A stretch of DNA of 64,000 bases, from the NCBI RefSeq assembly GCF_026212465.1, contig NC_080051.1:17933959-17997958 (forward strand), written 5' to 3'. Under the pieces are notes generated by a model. The model had not been told where the DNA came from. It saw nothing but the letters and a program-made list of their open reading frames with translations, and made no database searches. Both the position numbers and the translations under genes were made by a program. The first letter of the stretch is position 1. The number at the start of each line of letters is the position of its first letter. This DNA comes from Amaranthus tricolor (Eukaryota > Streptophyta > Magnoliopsida > Caryophyllales > Amaranthaceae). Below are positions 34,401 to 50,247 of the stretch, piece after piece.

Positions 34401-36080
34401 GCACAAACTATAAACAAATGATATTTTGAAATTATGCATCTAGCTATCATATTCAAATGCTAGTTTATATTCCAGTCGAATCATTAAAGAGCTGGAGCTA
34501 AGATTTCTACTAATACTGAGAGCAAAATAAACATCCCTTAGGACTAATAAATTTCTCGAAATGAACAGAAGTTCAACTTGTACTTTGCCATGGACCTTAA
34601 TGGAAGATTTGTTTCCAATGTAGACATTTTCTCCATTAACCTCCTAGTGAAAGGATTTGAACAATAGTTTATTGTTGCACACATGTCTCAAAGCCCCAAA
34701 ATCGATCCATCATAATGACATTTGATCATCCTGCACATCATTTAGGATAGAATCTATTAAAGAAAAATCCAAATAAAAATTTTTATTCAAAATTGCAAGA
34801 TCACCTTTTGTTGGGGGGTCCTTGCTTGTAGAAGCATGACCTTTAGCCTTCTTTTGTTTGTTTTTGAACACAAAGTAATTTTCTTGCAATGCCCGAAATT
34901 TCCACACTCCAATAATCATTGTCATTAGACGTTTTGTTGTTATAGGATTTCCCTATGAAACTACTATGTTTCTTCTCTTATCTCCACTTTATGATGCCTT
35001 TCTTTCATCATCAACAATGTTAATGATTGACAAGTTGGGATTTTATCCCCTTGGGCTAATGGTCTTTCTTGTTCCCTTATACCAACCCCAACCTGAAGAT
35101 GTTGAGCAGCATCAAATATAGATATCTCTTCCTTCTTATGTTATGGCATGTCTCACATCCATCCATAAAGATGGTAATATGTCTATTATGCTTAAAACAT
35201 GTAAATTTCATACATTTTTATGTCATATATTTTTATATTAGTGAACATATAACTCATGAAAAATTAATCCATTATAGGTTGGTTATCCACCATTTTATAT
35301 GCATTGAAATTACTAACAAGAAATTTCTTAAAACCTACATCTTCGACCATGTATTTATCCTATAGACTATTCCAAAAAATCTTAGTGGATTCATGAAATT
35401 GATAAATATCAATAAAGAATCTTTCATACCGTTTATAATATGCTCTTGACAAATTAAGTCATCATTTTTCCATTTGTTCAATCTCCTTGTTTTCTACAAA
35501 GTTTCACTATTCTCCATCTCTTCCGGTTCATGAGCCATATTTAGGAAAGTTAAGATCAATATAAGTATCTTCTTTTGCCATCTAGAAAATTTCACACCCA
35601 TTTGTCTAGCTTAATGAAGTTTGAATTGAGATCCTTAACACTTGTCATTGTTAGAAACGAAATTATCACAATAGATTATTAGTGTTATAATGAAATTACA
35701 ATACAAATTATGAACAATATATTTATATCCCCTTGAGTATATGGCAATAGACTTCCTTGTTGCATGATCATCGAGTTGTAGTATGCTTTGAAGATTAGTT
35801 TGCAACAATATGTATCAATCGAAAATTTAATACAAGTTGTAGGCATATGTAAACTTTCCTATTATGATATTTCTCTCACACTTGTACTTGAGAATGTTAA
35901 TAAAATCCCCAATGAGATAAAAACAACTACTCTATAATACTTAGTACTAAGTGTCAAAGTGCATAGAAGGAAGTGATTATGTTCTTTATAGATTATAAAA
36001 ACATAAAATAGACAAAGAGTTTATAACTCCCTTTAAATATTCAAGTAAATAATGCAAGGCAACAATATAAGTATTCTTAT
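31500..36080 (-). pseudogene. Decayed Ty1/copia element, split by a hAT insertion
   Basis: On the minus strand, in order from about 35650 down: gag start (about 35400-35640), a gag/protease piece (34710-34925), integrase core with LRTNKGGQYY and AERTNQILQEM-like text (33776-33979), integrase-RT linker (33190-33480), then after an insertion the RT start (32000-32250), the QIDVKKIFFYGELDEE segment (31737-31976) and the YIDDIFIF catalytic segment (31549-31758). Many stops and frameshifts are present. The 5' LTR probably lies at about 35650-36080, but no partner LTR is recognised. It is the same family as the relic at the left window edge. Confidence 0.8.
32252..33185. mobile_element. hAT-type non-autonomous element nested in the copia relic
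   Basis: A 934-bp insert exactly where the copia frame is interrupted (left flank codes for the RT start, right flank for the linker before it). The flanks carry an 8-bp near-duplication ATCACCAT (32244-32251) and ATTACCAT (33186-33193). The ends read CAAGGGTGTTCA and, reverse-complemented, TAGGCCTGTTCA, of the hAT type. The subterminal part is rich in GGGTACCCxAAA and CGGGTA motifs, recalling the GC-rich hAT MITE at 17.2 kb. No transposase frame. Confidence 0.78.
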
Positions 36081-36599
36081 AGGAGAGAAAATCAGAAAAA
36101 TAAATAATAAATACTCTCCCTACATGCACCTCCCTCTACTTTTAATAGAGATTGCATGCCTTCATACCACCCTTTCAAACATATAATTGATATATTTATG
36201 AGTTTTAATGAATGGATATAATTCTTACTTAACCATATTAATCGACAAAATAGACAAAAAACCACCAACATACACATACAGACGCATCTGCATCCGTTTG
36301 ACTGGGTCGAGCGATGGTCAAGAAAAATAAATTCAGCTACTATCTTATCCATTCGTATCCGCTCGACCGGGTTTGATTTCATTCGATCAGGTCAAGCAAG
36401 GGTTGAAAGAGACGTTTTTTTCCTTTGCATTACATAGTTGCTTTTGTATGTTTAAAACACTTTAGAACTTATACGTCCAACAATTATTACTCTTGAAGTA
36501 AGATTACCGATTTGAACAACTTTTAAAAAAAGAATGGAGCGTTTTCATTTGACTGGTTGATGGGAAACAGGATGAGAGAACATGATTATGACTATTGAC
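36081..36599. other. Spacer with LTR-like fragment
   Basis: A segment at about 36280-36420 has GGTCGAGCGATGG and CGCTCGACCGGG text similar in style to the LTR-like segments at 22.9 and 55.5 kb. Nothing else recognised. Confidence 0.3.
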
Positions 36600-36691
36600 C
36601 AGCAACACTCTCTTTTTAATCCATCCCCATCAACTCCATTACTCGAAGATTCTTTTTTCCCAACACTCTCCAATTTTTTGTTTAGCAACTC
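36600..36691 (+). other. Possible 5' untranslated first exon of the RRM gene
   Basis: CT-rich text ending CAACTCAG followed by a good donor GTATCTGTAAG. It could splice over about 3 kb to the acceptor TTTGACAG at 39728, just before the RRM start exon. This is inference from splice signals only. Confidence 0.3.
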
Positions 36692-39600
36692 AGGTATCTG
36701 TAAGTTCTCCCGTCATTTTCTATTTGTTGGATATGCATTTTATGTGAATTGAATGATCTATATCTCAACTTTTCACTTTTTTTGAATGGTACTATGTCGA
36801 TCATGCCATCATGGAGTGGATAATTCATTGCTGCAAAAGTTTAATGGTGCATTCTTTTTACGCTGCAATATTTGGGTTAATCGCCATAATTTGATAATGC
36901 ATACAACGTATTCGATAAAATGTTCAGTAGAAAATGTCGTGTTACTTTATTGTTCCTCCGTATCTGTATGCTTTAATTAATGATTGAATTCAGCATGACA
37001 TAAGTGTTATTTTTCGATGTGTTAGATACTTAGACTTGCATGATGATCATCAACTTGTTTAAAAGTGCAAAATGATTGTTCGCAACTTCACATAGTTTAT
37101 TGCTCGCCTATGGGTGTCAATTCCTTACAATGGCTGAAAAATGCTAATAAGCTACAATAAAACTACTCCTTTTGCCCCTTATGTTTGCTTCACGCCTGTT
37201 TGGTTACTTATCTAAGAGCATAGTTAGAAATTAGAATGGGATTGGAGTGGCAGCGCTCGAGGTGGAGATAGATAGAGAGGGAGATAGGGGTGACGCAAGC
37301 ATGGTGACTTTCATTTTATGTAAAGGGGAAAATGTAGAGGGATGCTTATTTTCGTATGTGGGAAAACTGAAGCGCATAGTGGCAGTAGCCTTGAAGTTGT
37401 CTGTTGAAATTAGAGAGAGCTTATTGGTGCCAAGTTATATGTTAATTTACAAATGTTGTTTCCATCTGGTCCTTGAATTTCAATCAATATTATAGAGAGA
37501 GCTTCTATCATAATTCACAAACAAAAGAACAGAAAACGCCTACAAGTGCAAGTGATGTGAGTAGAGAGGGTATTGTCATGCTAATAGTTGGTCATATTCT
37601 CATATTTCATATGCCCGACTACCTAAGTTTCTATCCCCTAATCAATTTAGTTCATCTTTTAGCCCTCTCACCCACATTTTCATTCGTCACCTTTGATGGT
37701 TAAATTATTTCTTAATTTGTTATTTTGCGATCACTCTGCTTTCTTTCTTTATATTTCTATGTTGCAACTTCAATTCCTATTTGGTCAATATTCATCCTTA
37801 ATTGGAGACATTTGTTGAACTTGACTTACGAAAACTTGAGTCTATGATTTTACGCAAATGTCCACCCTTTTATTTGAATGATTAGTACTTCAGCTTTTTC
37901 CTAGTGTGAAGGTAACTACATTTTAGACTTTTCATAATAAATGTTATGACAACTGAAATTATGAAAAGTCGGCAGTCGACACCCTTTCCTCGTTATGAGC
38001 ATATTCAATGCATATATTGTGGTCTTGACTCTTAATGAAGTCCTCTATAAGGGATGAGAATATTATTTTCTAGTATATGTTTGATATTCATAATTTTTTA
38101 AAGGTCTAAGAGATTTGCTGAGATTTGCAAATGTTGAAGAAATTATTCCTGACAAGATCTTACAACTAATATTTGATGTCATATATGATATATCCATTGG
38201 AATGCCAAAATACGGGTAGGACTTATCTTTGAGGTGGGGAGGGGGGGCTACAAGAAGGTTCAGGAAGATAGAAGGTTATTCAGATTGGGGATACAGGAAG
38301 ATCGAGAAAGATAGAAGGTTATTTAGATTGGGGATACAGGAAGATCGAGAAAGATAGCAGGTTATTCGGATTGGTTTTGGTTATTACGACTTACGAGGAT
38401 ATCAGCCTAAATTTTATTTTAAATGGAAATTTGTTGATACATAGGCTATTTGTGAAGTTGGTGTATCAAGAGCAATCTTGGGGTGATGACTAGTTACACT
38501 AATGTGATTGACTTGCCAAAGTGGTGTTTTCCCCTTTTATCCAAGTATTTGCTTGTTTAGCAAAAAAAAATCAGGGTTGAACATTTGAGTCATGCCTTGT
38601 TCTCATATTTCTTTTACACTTTGTCTTTTTCCTCTCTGCATGTAATTTCTATCAAATATGTGTGTTGAAAGCTTGTTTTTGTTTTATCAGGTTGCTTAGA
38701 GTTATTTGTCTTCTCAAGATTGAGTCCACCACTTATAACATATTGCCTACATCATCGCATTGTAACTATTTTGTAAAGGTTTTTTAAGTTTACAGTGAAC
38801 AAACATCGGAATATAGACTGAGACAACTATGAAACCATATGTATTGACTGCAAAATTTTTTTTACAGCCGTTGGTGCAACTGTGATTGAAACCATATTTT
38901 TTGCACCATGGCCATAACTGTTTTGGAATTGCGTTATGAGCTTTTATACTTGATGATGAGCTTTTATTACATTGCTGCTAGGAGGGTTCTGGGTTTTCTC
39001 ATTTTTGCATATCAACCAACTTGTTAGTGCTAAATACTTTATGCTCTGCTTAGCTTGTTTGTTCATAGACTCAAAGTATTAACTTTAGAATTTGTTCACA
39101 AAGTGCATACAAGAGTTCACATCTAAAGCATCACGGTAGTGTATCTTCGGTTTTGCCACCTTCTTTGTGTTATGTATATTACTAGTTTCATTTTTCTATC
39201 TAGATGTTAAATACTGGTTATGAATTTTAGAAGAAAAGACCTGTTTGGTGGCAGTTTCTGCCTATGTTTTATGTAAAATCAACTAGAAAGTAGAAACCCA
39301 TTAAGTACCTTCATCATTGGTTTGTACTTTGTAGTAAATGGGTTTTGTAAATAGGATTACAAAATCATTTAACTGTGCATCATAGACAAATTCAGAAAAT
39401 AAGCAAAGTGTTGCCTAATTGAGAGCATATGCTGTGAGAACTGAGAAGTTCAGTAAATAAAAGTTTTGCATGTCTTTGTTACTTCTCTCAAATGTCTTTC
39501 AGTAATAGGAGCGTCTTGACTCTACATGCTTCCCTTTCTTTGACTTGATGTCACCTATCGTATTGACACAATCTACGTATCATATTGACATAATCCTTTT

Positions 39601-39728
39601 CCTTTTTTAAGCTTTACTTAATCGGTTTTACTCATAAAGTTGACATTGGATTTGTGTTTTTTTCTCAATCTTAAAAGTTAATTTTTGCTTGATCTGTTTG
39701 ATGATGACATGAGTTTTTCTGTTTGACA
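36692..39728. other. Presumed 5' UTR intron or intergenic, with short tandem repeat
   Basis: No coding signature on either strand. It contains a tandem repeat of 43-bp units at about 38273-38370 (AGGTTATTCAGATTGGGGAT...), about 2.3 copies with few differences. Confidence 0.4.
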
Positions 39729-39776
39729 GTGATTCGAAGCACACAATGCTATTTTCCCTGTCTTAAAAGTAGAATA

Positions 39777-40663
39777 ATGTTGAAAAAAGCGATGTACTCT
39801 AGGTGTAGCACCAGTCCATCTGCTATGCTTCAGCTGATTCGTAATGCTCAAACCAAATTGTTCGTTGGAGGTGGTCTTCCCTCTTTGCTTCTTCTGTGTA
39901 GTCTATCCACCTCTCCGGTTCTTGAATGTTTATTTGCATGCCAGTGTTCAACCGATATGCAAATTTGAAAATAGGGTTTTTGTTTAGTCTGCCTTTGGTG
40001 GAGGTTATTTACTAGTTTAAAACACTTGATTTCTCAAATGTTAGTACATAACAAATTCCGTGCTTCTTCAACCATAGTTAACTTATCCTTCATGGCTTTT
40101 TTCATGGACTCGTCAGATTTATGTCATGTTCTTTCTCAAAGCACTTGGTGGAGGTTTTTGTTTAGTCTGCCTTTGGTGGAGGTTATTTACTAGTTTAAAA
40201 CACTTGATTTCTCAAATGTTAGTACATAACAAATGTTAGTATAGGGCTTTCCTTTGATTCCAACGAAACTGTATTACGGGATGCTTTCTCAAAGCACGGT
40301 GACATTATTGAAGGTGATATTATAAAATGTTCCATTCAACTGTTGTGAAATCTCAACTTGCTAGCTTTGCTGATTGATGCATCCGTGTTTCTAGTTAGGG
40401 TTATATGCGACCATGTCTTAGGCAAATCAAAAGGATACGGATTTGTGAAGTTTGCCTCTGAAGATAGTGCTGCATCAGCTCTTAAAGAAATGAATGATTA
40501 GGTTGGATTCTTGTCACTATCGCATACGATCTTGAAGCTAAATATTCCGTGTTTATTATCTACATATGATCTTGAAGCTTAATGCTTATAACCTGTTTTT
40601 TTTGCGGCTCAGCAGGTATTAGACGGGAGGAGTATCCGTGTTTATCATGCTCACAAAAACTGA
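39777..40663 (+). pseudogene. Organelle-type small RNA-binding (RRM) protein gene with nonsense codon
   Basis: Four exons by eye: 39777-39870, 40245-40313, 40395-40501 and 40616-40663, with GT-AG introns keeping frame. The product starts MLKKAMYSRCSTS, a basic Ser-rich leader that could target organelles, then one RRM: RNP2 KLFVGG (27-32), LSFDSNETVLRDAFSKHGDI, RVICDHVLGKSKGYGFVKFA (RNP1 at about 67-74) and SAALKEM-type end ASALKEMND. The last codon of exon 3 is TAG directly before the GT donor (40499-40501), where relatives have a Gln codon. Exon 4 still encodes VLDGRSIRVYHAHKN and a stop, in frame. As read, translation stops at 89 residues, losing the last RRM strand. So this is a broken copy, or possibly an expressed short form. 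Confidence 0.7.
39977..40236 (+). repeat. Tandem direct repeat in RRM intron 1
   Basis: About 80 bp beginning TTTTTGTTTAGTCTGCCTTT at about 39977 recur at about 40156 with virtually no change, spaced 179 bp. This looks like a recent tandem duplication inside the intron. Confidence 0.75.
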
Positions 40664-42439
40664 TAAGGGTGTTTCTTATGCACTTTGTAGGTTAAAACCT
40701 CTTGTTCTCAATCTACAATGTGATAATAATTGGATATGCCTATCAAGGGCAAAATGAAAGACAAAAGAATAGACGATAGAGAATCCTTAAATATGGCCTT
40801 TTAGCAAGAATCAACTTGCAAGCATGAATGCATAATCAAAAAGAAATACAAGCAAATAACAAATTACAAGAACCAAGATACAAAGGAGATGTTGAATTGT
40901 TGTTGCTTCGCTGTTGTGGTTATGCTAGTGCTCATAGTTGTCGACATGTTGATGTTGTCGAAGGGAAAATCAACCTCATAGTTCAATCTCCCTTTTGCGG
41001 ATAAATGATTCTGCTTCTTCAGTATTGACAGTATCAGGCTATGGCTTAGATTGATCAAAATGAAAATGAAAATACAAATTGAAGCAGTCGCATTATTAAT
41101 GAGATTTTATTTGTCATTTTTTACGCCTAATTTCTTTTAATAGTTATTTAAAATTTTATACCCCTGAAAATACTTACCTGGAACACCATAGAATTTTTAT
41201 ATTATTTAATTCGGACTCAAATAATTTTGAACCTATTTTATTTTATTTATCGATAAAATTCCTATATAAAATAATAAAAGACCATACAGACTTTTATAAG
41301 TTTAAATGGCCTAATAAACATGTTATATGACTTTTGAAACTTTGGTATAATTTTATAAAATAAATTATTAATTATTGATTAATTTATCAAATTAATAGAA
41401 ATTGTTTATTTATTAAAAGTTGTAATATTGATAATTTAATTTGAGTAATACTAGATCTATATGAAAAAGTTATAGTTATATCAATAACTTACTGCCTTGT
41501 AGTATAAAATAAGTTTAACTTAGATTTTTAATTTTACGGATTTAAGACATCATTTAAATAACAATAAATACTTAAATTGTTGAAAATAAACGTAAAATCA
41601 TTATAAATTGGTATAACCAATTATAATCTGATTGGGCAACCTTAAATTTATTATAAATAAGTTATTATAGTGACTTAATTATTAATTTGGGCCTTGTTGG
41701 AGATTTAATATCTATTTTGTAAATCAATTATTCAAAACTCTTTTAAGGTATATTTACTTTACCAAAGAAGTATTGAAACAAAACATTTAGTGGTTTCCTT
41801 GGAAAATCGTATTATATTTTAACTATTCTTTAAAATGATGCATTTTCTTACATGTAAGTGATGCCCTAATATAATACAAAGGTTATGTTTGATGATATAA
41901 TTATGCTAAAGTATGTTTTACCCATATGGAAAAGATTATGATTTGATTTTGCTATGTTGCAAATAAAGTATATTTTACTATGTTGCAAATAAAATATGTT
42001 TATCATATGGAAAAAGTTGATATTTTTGACTTTTCAAATAATATTGAAATTACAAGATATATATTATACACAAAAATGTTTTAGCCTAAATGGCGGGTAC
42101 ATATGCCACAACAAATGTTGAGTGCATGATTAAACGACTCACCAATACGGAGCGCGTAATGTTCACAATACCATTGTGTTACAGTTGCCGAACATGTCGC
42201 AGACGGTAGGCCAACGAGTCACAGGATGACTCACAAAGTACCCATGTAGAACTAATGATATGAGTCTGAAATTGATTTGGATCCATTGAGATCTTATGCT
42301 TTATGATGAAAAATAAAAATTTGAAATTACTATAAAACCATTGAATTAAGTTTGAATGATATGTGATTCATCAAATGAAAAAACATCTTTCAAATGAATT
42401 TACTCACATCAAAAGGTTTTAATAACTTGTTTGACGGTC
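40664..42439. other. Intergenic, nothing recognised
   Basis: AT-rich. The stretch at about 42090-42250 is of mixed composition and may be a retroelement remnant, but has no diagnostic motif. Confidence 0.35.
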
Positions 42440-42873
42440 ACTAGTGTGTTTATACTAAGCCTTTTTGCTGATACTATGCTTTGTATGTTTTCTGATGGTT
42501 TTGTTTTTAGAGTAAACCCCCATGGCACCTCGACGAAAAATTGATATGTGAGCGGAAGATGGCCCGAGTTGGGAGCATGACTCCCTTTTGTTTAGATCTC
42601 TTTGTTGTATTTGAGAGACTATTATCAGTTGTTTAGGTTTGGGATATTTTAAAGATGTAATTTGAACTTTGGACTTATTTCGATTTGGTTGTAATTTTCC
42701 TTTATTGTGGATAGTTAAGACTTCTGTTATAATGCTTTGTTTTTGTTCAAGTATTTTACTTGGATATTGATTAACCTTTAAGTAACCCCTTAATTCTGTT
42801 GGCAAAAGTAGGCTTTCGCTTGATTAATACTAATTCCAATTAGTGTTTGCCTTCATAATTCGAGGCGGTTACA
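42440..42873 (+). repeat. Possible gypsy LTR end
   Basis: The run ending TTCGAGGCGGTTACA at about 42873, preceded by a long T-rich leader-like stretch, resembles the 3' end of Tekay/Del-type gypsy LTRs. No start, PBS or partner LTR is visible. Confidence 0.3.
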
Positions 42874-43210
42874 CAAACGCTACACATGAAGTAAATGTTG
42901 CAAAAATTTAAAATGAACAGGATGTTTAACAAAAAAAATTGCATTCTTAAATGGAAACTTAAATAAAATAGTGTATATGCACTAACCAATGGATTTTTGG
43001 GATCCTGATAAACCAAATAATGTTTGTTTGTTGAGTTAATCACTCTAAGATAGGCACCTCGAATTGGTATCAACGATTTGCATATTAAGTGGCTACCATT
43101 GGTTTTACTTAGTTTATTTAATAACACTTTTTTTAAGTTGTGTAGTTCTTAGTCGTGTTCGGTTTATTAACAAAAGTACTCTTTAATATTTTCCTATGTT
43201 TTAATATTTT

Positions 43211-43430
43211 TTAAAAGTAACACCTTTTTAGTACAAAAGTAACACATTTTTGTTAGGCAGATTGATTCTCACAATTTTCATATAAAAATGGTTCTCACTT
43301 GAACTTCCTCATATATATATATATATATATGAAAAAGTTTAAGTGAGAACCATCCTTACATGAGAACCGTGAGAACTAATCTGCCTAATTAAAAGTGTTA
43401 CTTTTGTACTAAAAAGGTGTTACTTTTTGG
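43211..43430. mobile_element. Palindromic foldback element
   Basis: A near-perfect inverted repeat with arms of about 100 bp. Left TTAAAAGTAACACCTTTTTA ... TTAGGCAGATTGATTCTCAC; right arm its reverse complement, around a short TA-repeat centre. A second half copy at about 43550-43634 (AAAGTAACACGTTTTTATCA, then TTAGTTCTCACC) leads into the long TA microsatellite, but its right arm is missing and the mudrA element begins instead. Confidence 0.7.
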
Positions 43431-43634
43431 CAAAAAAATGTTTTTTTCCTTTAAAAATGATATTTTTAGGTAAAGAAGTATTACTTTAGTTAAAAACAAT
43501 ATTCTGAAAAACCTTGCAAAAATGTGTTACTTTTCGGAAAAAACATGTTACTTTGTATTATAAAGTAACACGTTTTTATCAGACATATTAGTTCTCACCG
43601 TTTTTATATAAGTTTGGTTCTCACTGGAACTTGA

Positions 43635-46860
<3,226 letters not shown>

Positions 46861-48000
46861 ACTTGTACTATGTTGAATTATGTCTGGGATGTACCCTGTA
46901 ATGTTGAGCTTAATTAAATGTTTTTTAGCAAATGAAGTATGTATACTCAGAATGTACTGTTGCTCTAATATTGCTGTACCCAGTTGAACTTAATGTAATG
47001 TTCCTTGCAATCAGTAATTGAATTATTTGCACTATCTTGAATCAGTAGGCATATATGTGTGAATCAGTAATGTTGCTGTACCCTGTACCCTGAAGTGCTT
47101 TGAATCAGTTCACATTTTGAAGATGAGTATACAGAGTATCAGTGAAGCTGAGTATCAAAGTGTGCTTTGAATCAGTACTTTTTGTGCTTTGAATCAGTAT
47201 GCAGAAGATGAGTATGCAGAAAATATGTGCAGCAATGTGTAATTGAACTGATTGTTTAAGTTGATTGAATAGTAATTGAATAGTAATTGAACTGATCATG
47301 TGGATTTAAGTTGATTTCTGTTGCAGCAACTGTGTGTTTGAAGTTGAACTGATTGTTTGTGCAGCATGTATTGAAGTAATCAGTAATTCAACTAAAATTG
47401 AATATTGAATAGAAGTTGAAATGATCAGTTCAGTAATTTAAGTTTATCATTAGCAATGTGTGTTTGAATCAAGAATGTGTGTGCATCAACAAATTGAATC
47501 AATATTGGCCATAATCAGAAAATGTGTTTGAAACAAGGTGTTGATGTTGATGTTGTGCAACAAGGTGTTTGAAACAGCAATGAACTGATCTTGTGGTGCA
47601 AATGTGTTTGAATTGTGTTTGAGGATGATTTTGAACTGATCATCAAACACATCACCAACAGAACTGATCATTTTAGTATGCAACAATGTTGATGTTGATG
47701 TTGAACATTAAAGTATGTAGCAATGTTCAATAATTGAAGAGAGCCATGTTTAGTATTCAATGTTCAACAGATCATCAACCACATCAGTTCATCAGTTCAC
47801 CAGCAAACACACAGCAAATTTTGGCAAATCAATTCACACACAGCACCACAGCAATGTTCAACAACTCAGTACATCATTCATTCATTCATTCATACACAAC
47901 ACCACAGCACCACAACAAACATACACAGCACCACATCAAACAAAGGAAGCACAGAACAATACCTGCAAAGAAAATTAAATGGAAAAAATAAAAAGATCAT
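46861..48000. repeat. Degenerate low-complexity repeat after the transposase
   Basis: About 900 bp of imperfect reiterations of TTGAATCAGTA, GTGTTTGAA and TTGATGTTGATGTTG, switching near 47765 to complementary-type text (CATCAACCACATCAGTTCAT, CACAGCACCACA). This gives a loose inverted symmetry. It could be a 3' UTR plus subterminal repeats of the MULE. No genes. Confidence 0.5.
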
Positions 48001-48245
48001 TCATTCAATCAGAATCATCATGTTACAATATCCAAATCAATCTTACAATAATGCTATTAAAAGTTTATCATAATAACTAGCTAATACAAATATTTGATAA
48101 CCTTTATATTAAAAATCATTTTTAAAATAATTTAAATTATTTTATTGACGTTAAATAATTGCGTAATGTTACATATTAGCCATATTTATTGAGTGTAAAT
48201 AATATTTCCCCACATATTGCTAGACCATACTTATTCAAGTGTGAA

Positions 48246-50163
48246 TTAATATTTGTATCTAAGTTTCACATGCATTTTTATACATGCAACATATTTTTTA
48301 ATCAAAATCGGGAGCAAAATCGGGAGCAAAATCGGGAGCAAAATCGGGACCATAGCCACGCTTAGGAAGCCGAACGTAAAAGTGTCACTTTTAGATAGAG
48401 CTGACTTTGCCTTATCAGATGAGTGTGTTGTAATCAAAGTGAAGCCCCTTGTGTATCCGAAACTTATTTGTGCGAGGCCGCAGAAAATAAAAAATATGGA
48501 GCTGCCTTTCAGCCACTTGACATAACCAGAGAACAACGGTATCGGGGTCACAATGAGCAGCATAGCGGATAAAAGTGCATATAAATACGCACCATAATTC
48601 AGAATCATAAAGGAACGAAAAACTTTGGAAGAAATCAAAGACGGTAAGCCAGTGTTTTGGTTGTAACCACCAGGAGGGTTGAATGTGGTGGTATAAGTCA
48701 CACTCACTATGAGCGTCGCTACCACTAAAAGAATGTTGACACTCGAACTTTCACTCCAGGATGGAGTCTTCACATTTGCCTGCTTCCCCTCCTCTTTTTT
48801 TACCTCATTTCCATTGCATTCTTTACCTCCTTTTCCTCGGAAATTATATCTTATTAGACCGCCTTTTATCCGAAATAACGTTTCCACGAAATTGAACTGT
48901 AATTATCATCAATTCAATTAATCTCTTAGCTTACAATCGCACAAACTCAATTCTCATTAATACAGTCTAATCATGAGATAGTTCCAAACTAGTTCAGAAC
49001 TAATAAGTTAAAGTCCAATAAAATTAATTAAAACATCTATTTTATACTTACCGTCCGTTTGGTTAGTGGTATTAATTGGTGGTAATAAGAATCGTTTATA
49101 GTGTAAACTTTCATCAAAAGATTCACATCAATTCCATGATAATGAAACTTTGATCACAAAAAAGTTTTTTTTTATTTATAAATTTCCATTACCACCTAAT
49201 ACCACATCTCCCAATAATAATGCATTGGAATGAATTTTATGAAGAAAATGAGATGATTGAAGTTGGACAAACATTAATGGGACTTTAGTTGTACAAAAAC
49301 TTATGCAAATCACATAAGCCTACAACGACGATTTAGCATTAACAAAAAAAACATTTTTCAAAAAGTTGCTTGTCGACCAGACCGCCATATTGGATGGCGG
49401 TTTTATTATTAACAAAAGTATATAAACTAAAAAAATTCTTCCAGATGACCAAAATGCTACATGCGATGGTATTTTGGTAATTATACTAAACACTATCTCA
49501 GGTAGCAATTCGGTCTAATTGACTTTAAAAAAAATCGTTTTATGTGAATGGTACCATGAAAAACTTATCCAGAGTAAAAATTATTTCCCATTGAGCATTG
49601 TTAGGGGCAAATATTCCAAGTAAATACATTAATTAGTTAGTTTTTCCATATAGTAATATTTATTGTGATTAGTGACACCCGAACTAGGGCGGTTCAGGTC
49701 ATGTGGAATTACCCGACCGCATAGATTACTTTAAATAAAAGACCTTAAATATTGGTTGGTATTTGTTTATTAATTTAACTAATTATTTGCTTTTAAGAAA
49801 TGTAATCCAAATCGGAGATTAAATAATAATTGTGTAATTCGTTCCACCCTAATTATTAATGAATTAGGGATGGTTATGGGACGGGTCTGGCTGCACTCGA
49901 ACCCGGACCTTTTTAATTTTTATGAATTCAGACCTGGATTCGGATCTTAAAGATCCCTTAATTTTCAAAGTCAGACCTAGACCCTCTGAATCTGATTGGT
50001 TTTGGGTCCTTCATAGGTCTAAAAAAATCTCTTTGATTTGTCACATTTGAACCTTTTGTAAGTCATTAGCGTATTTTACAAATATTTAATACTAAATATA
50101 TAAATATATATAAATAGAAAAGTCACAAAATAGTAAGAATATAAGACAATTTAATACTAATTA

Positions 50164-50247
<84 letters not shown>

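Noticed and set aside
37247..37703. Two plus-strand frames of about 80 codons between the presumed leader and the RRM gene
   Set aside because: No homology recognised, and they lie in what looks like a long 5' UTR intron.
42455..42805. 116-codon open frame on the minus strand
   Set aside because: The opposite strand looks like a gypsy LTR end; the frame has no recognisable domain.
46861..48000. Repeats considered as a CRISPR-like array
   Set aside because: No constant repeat length, no unique spacers, and a eukaryotic nuclear context.
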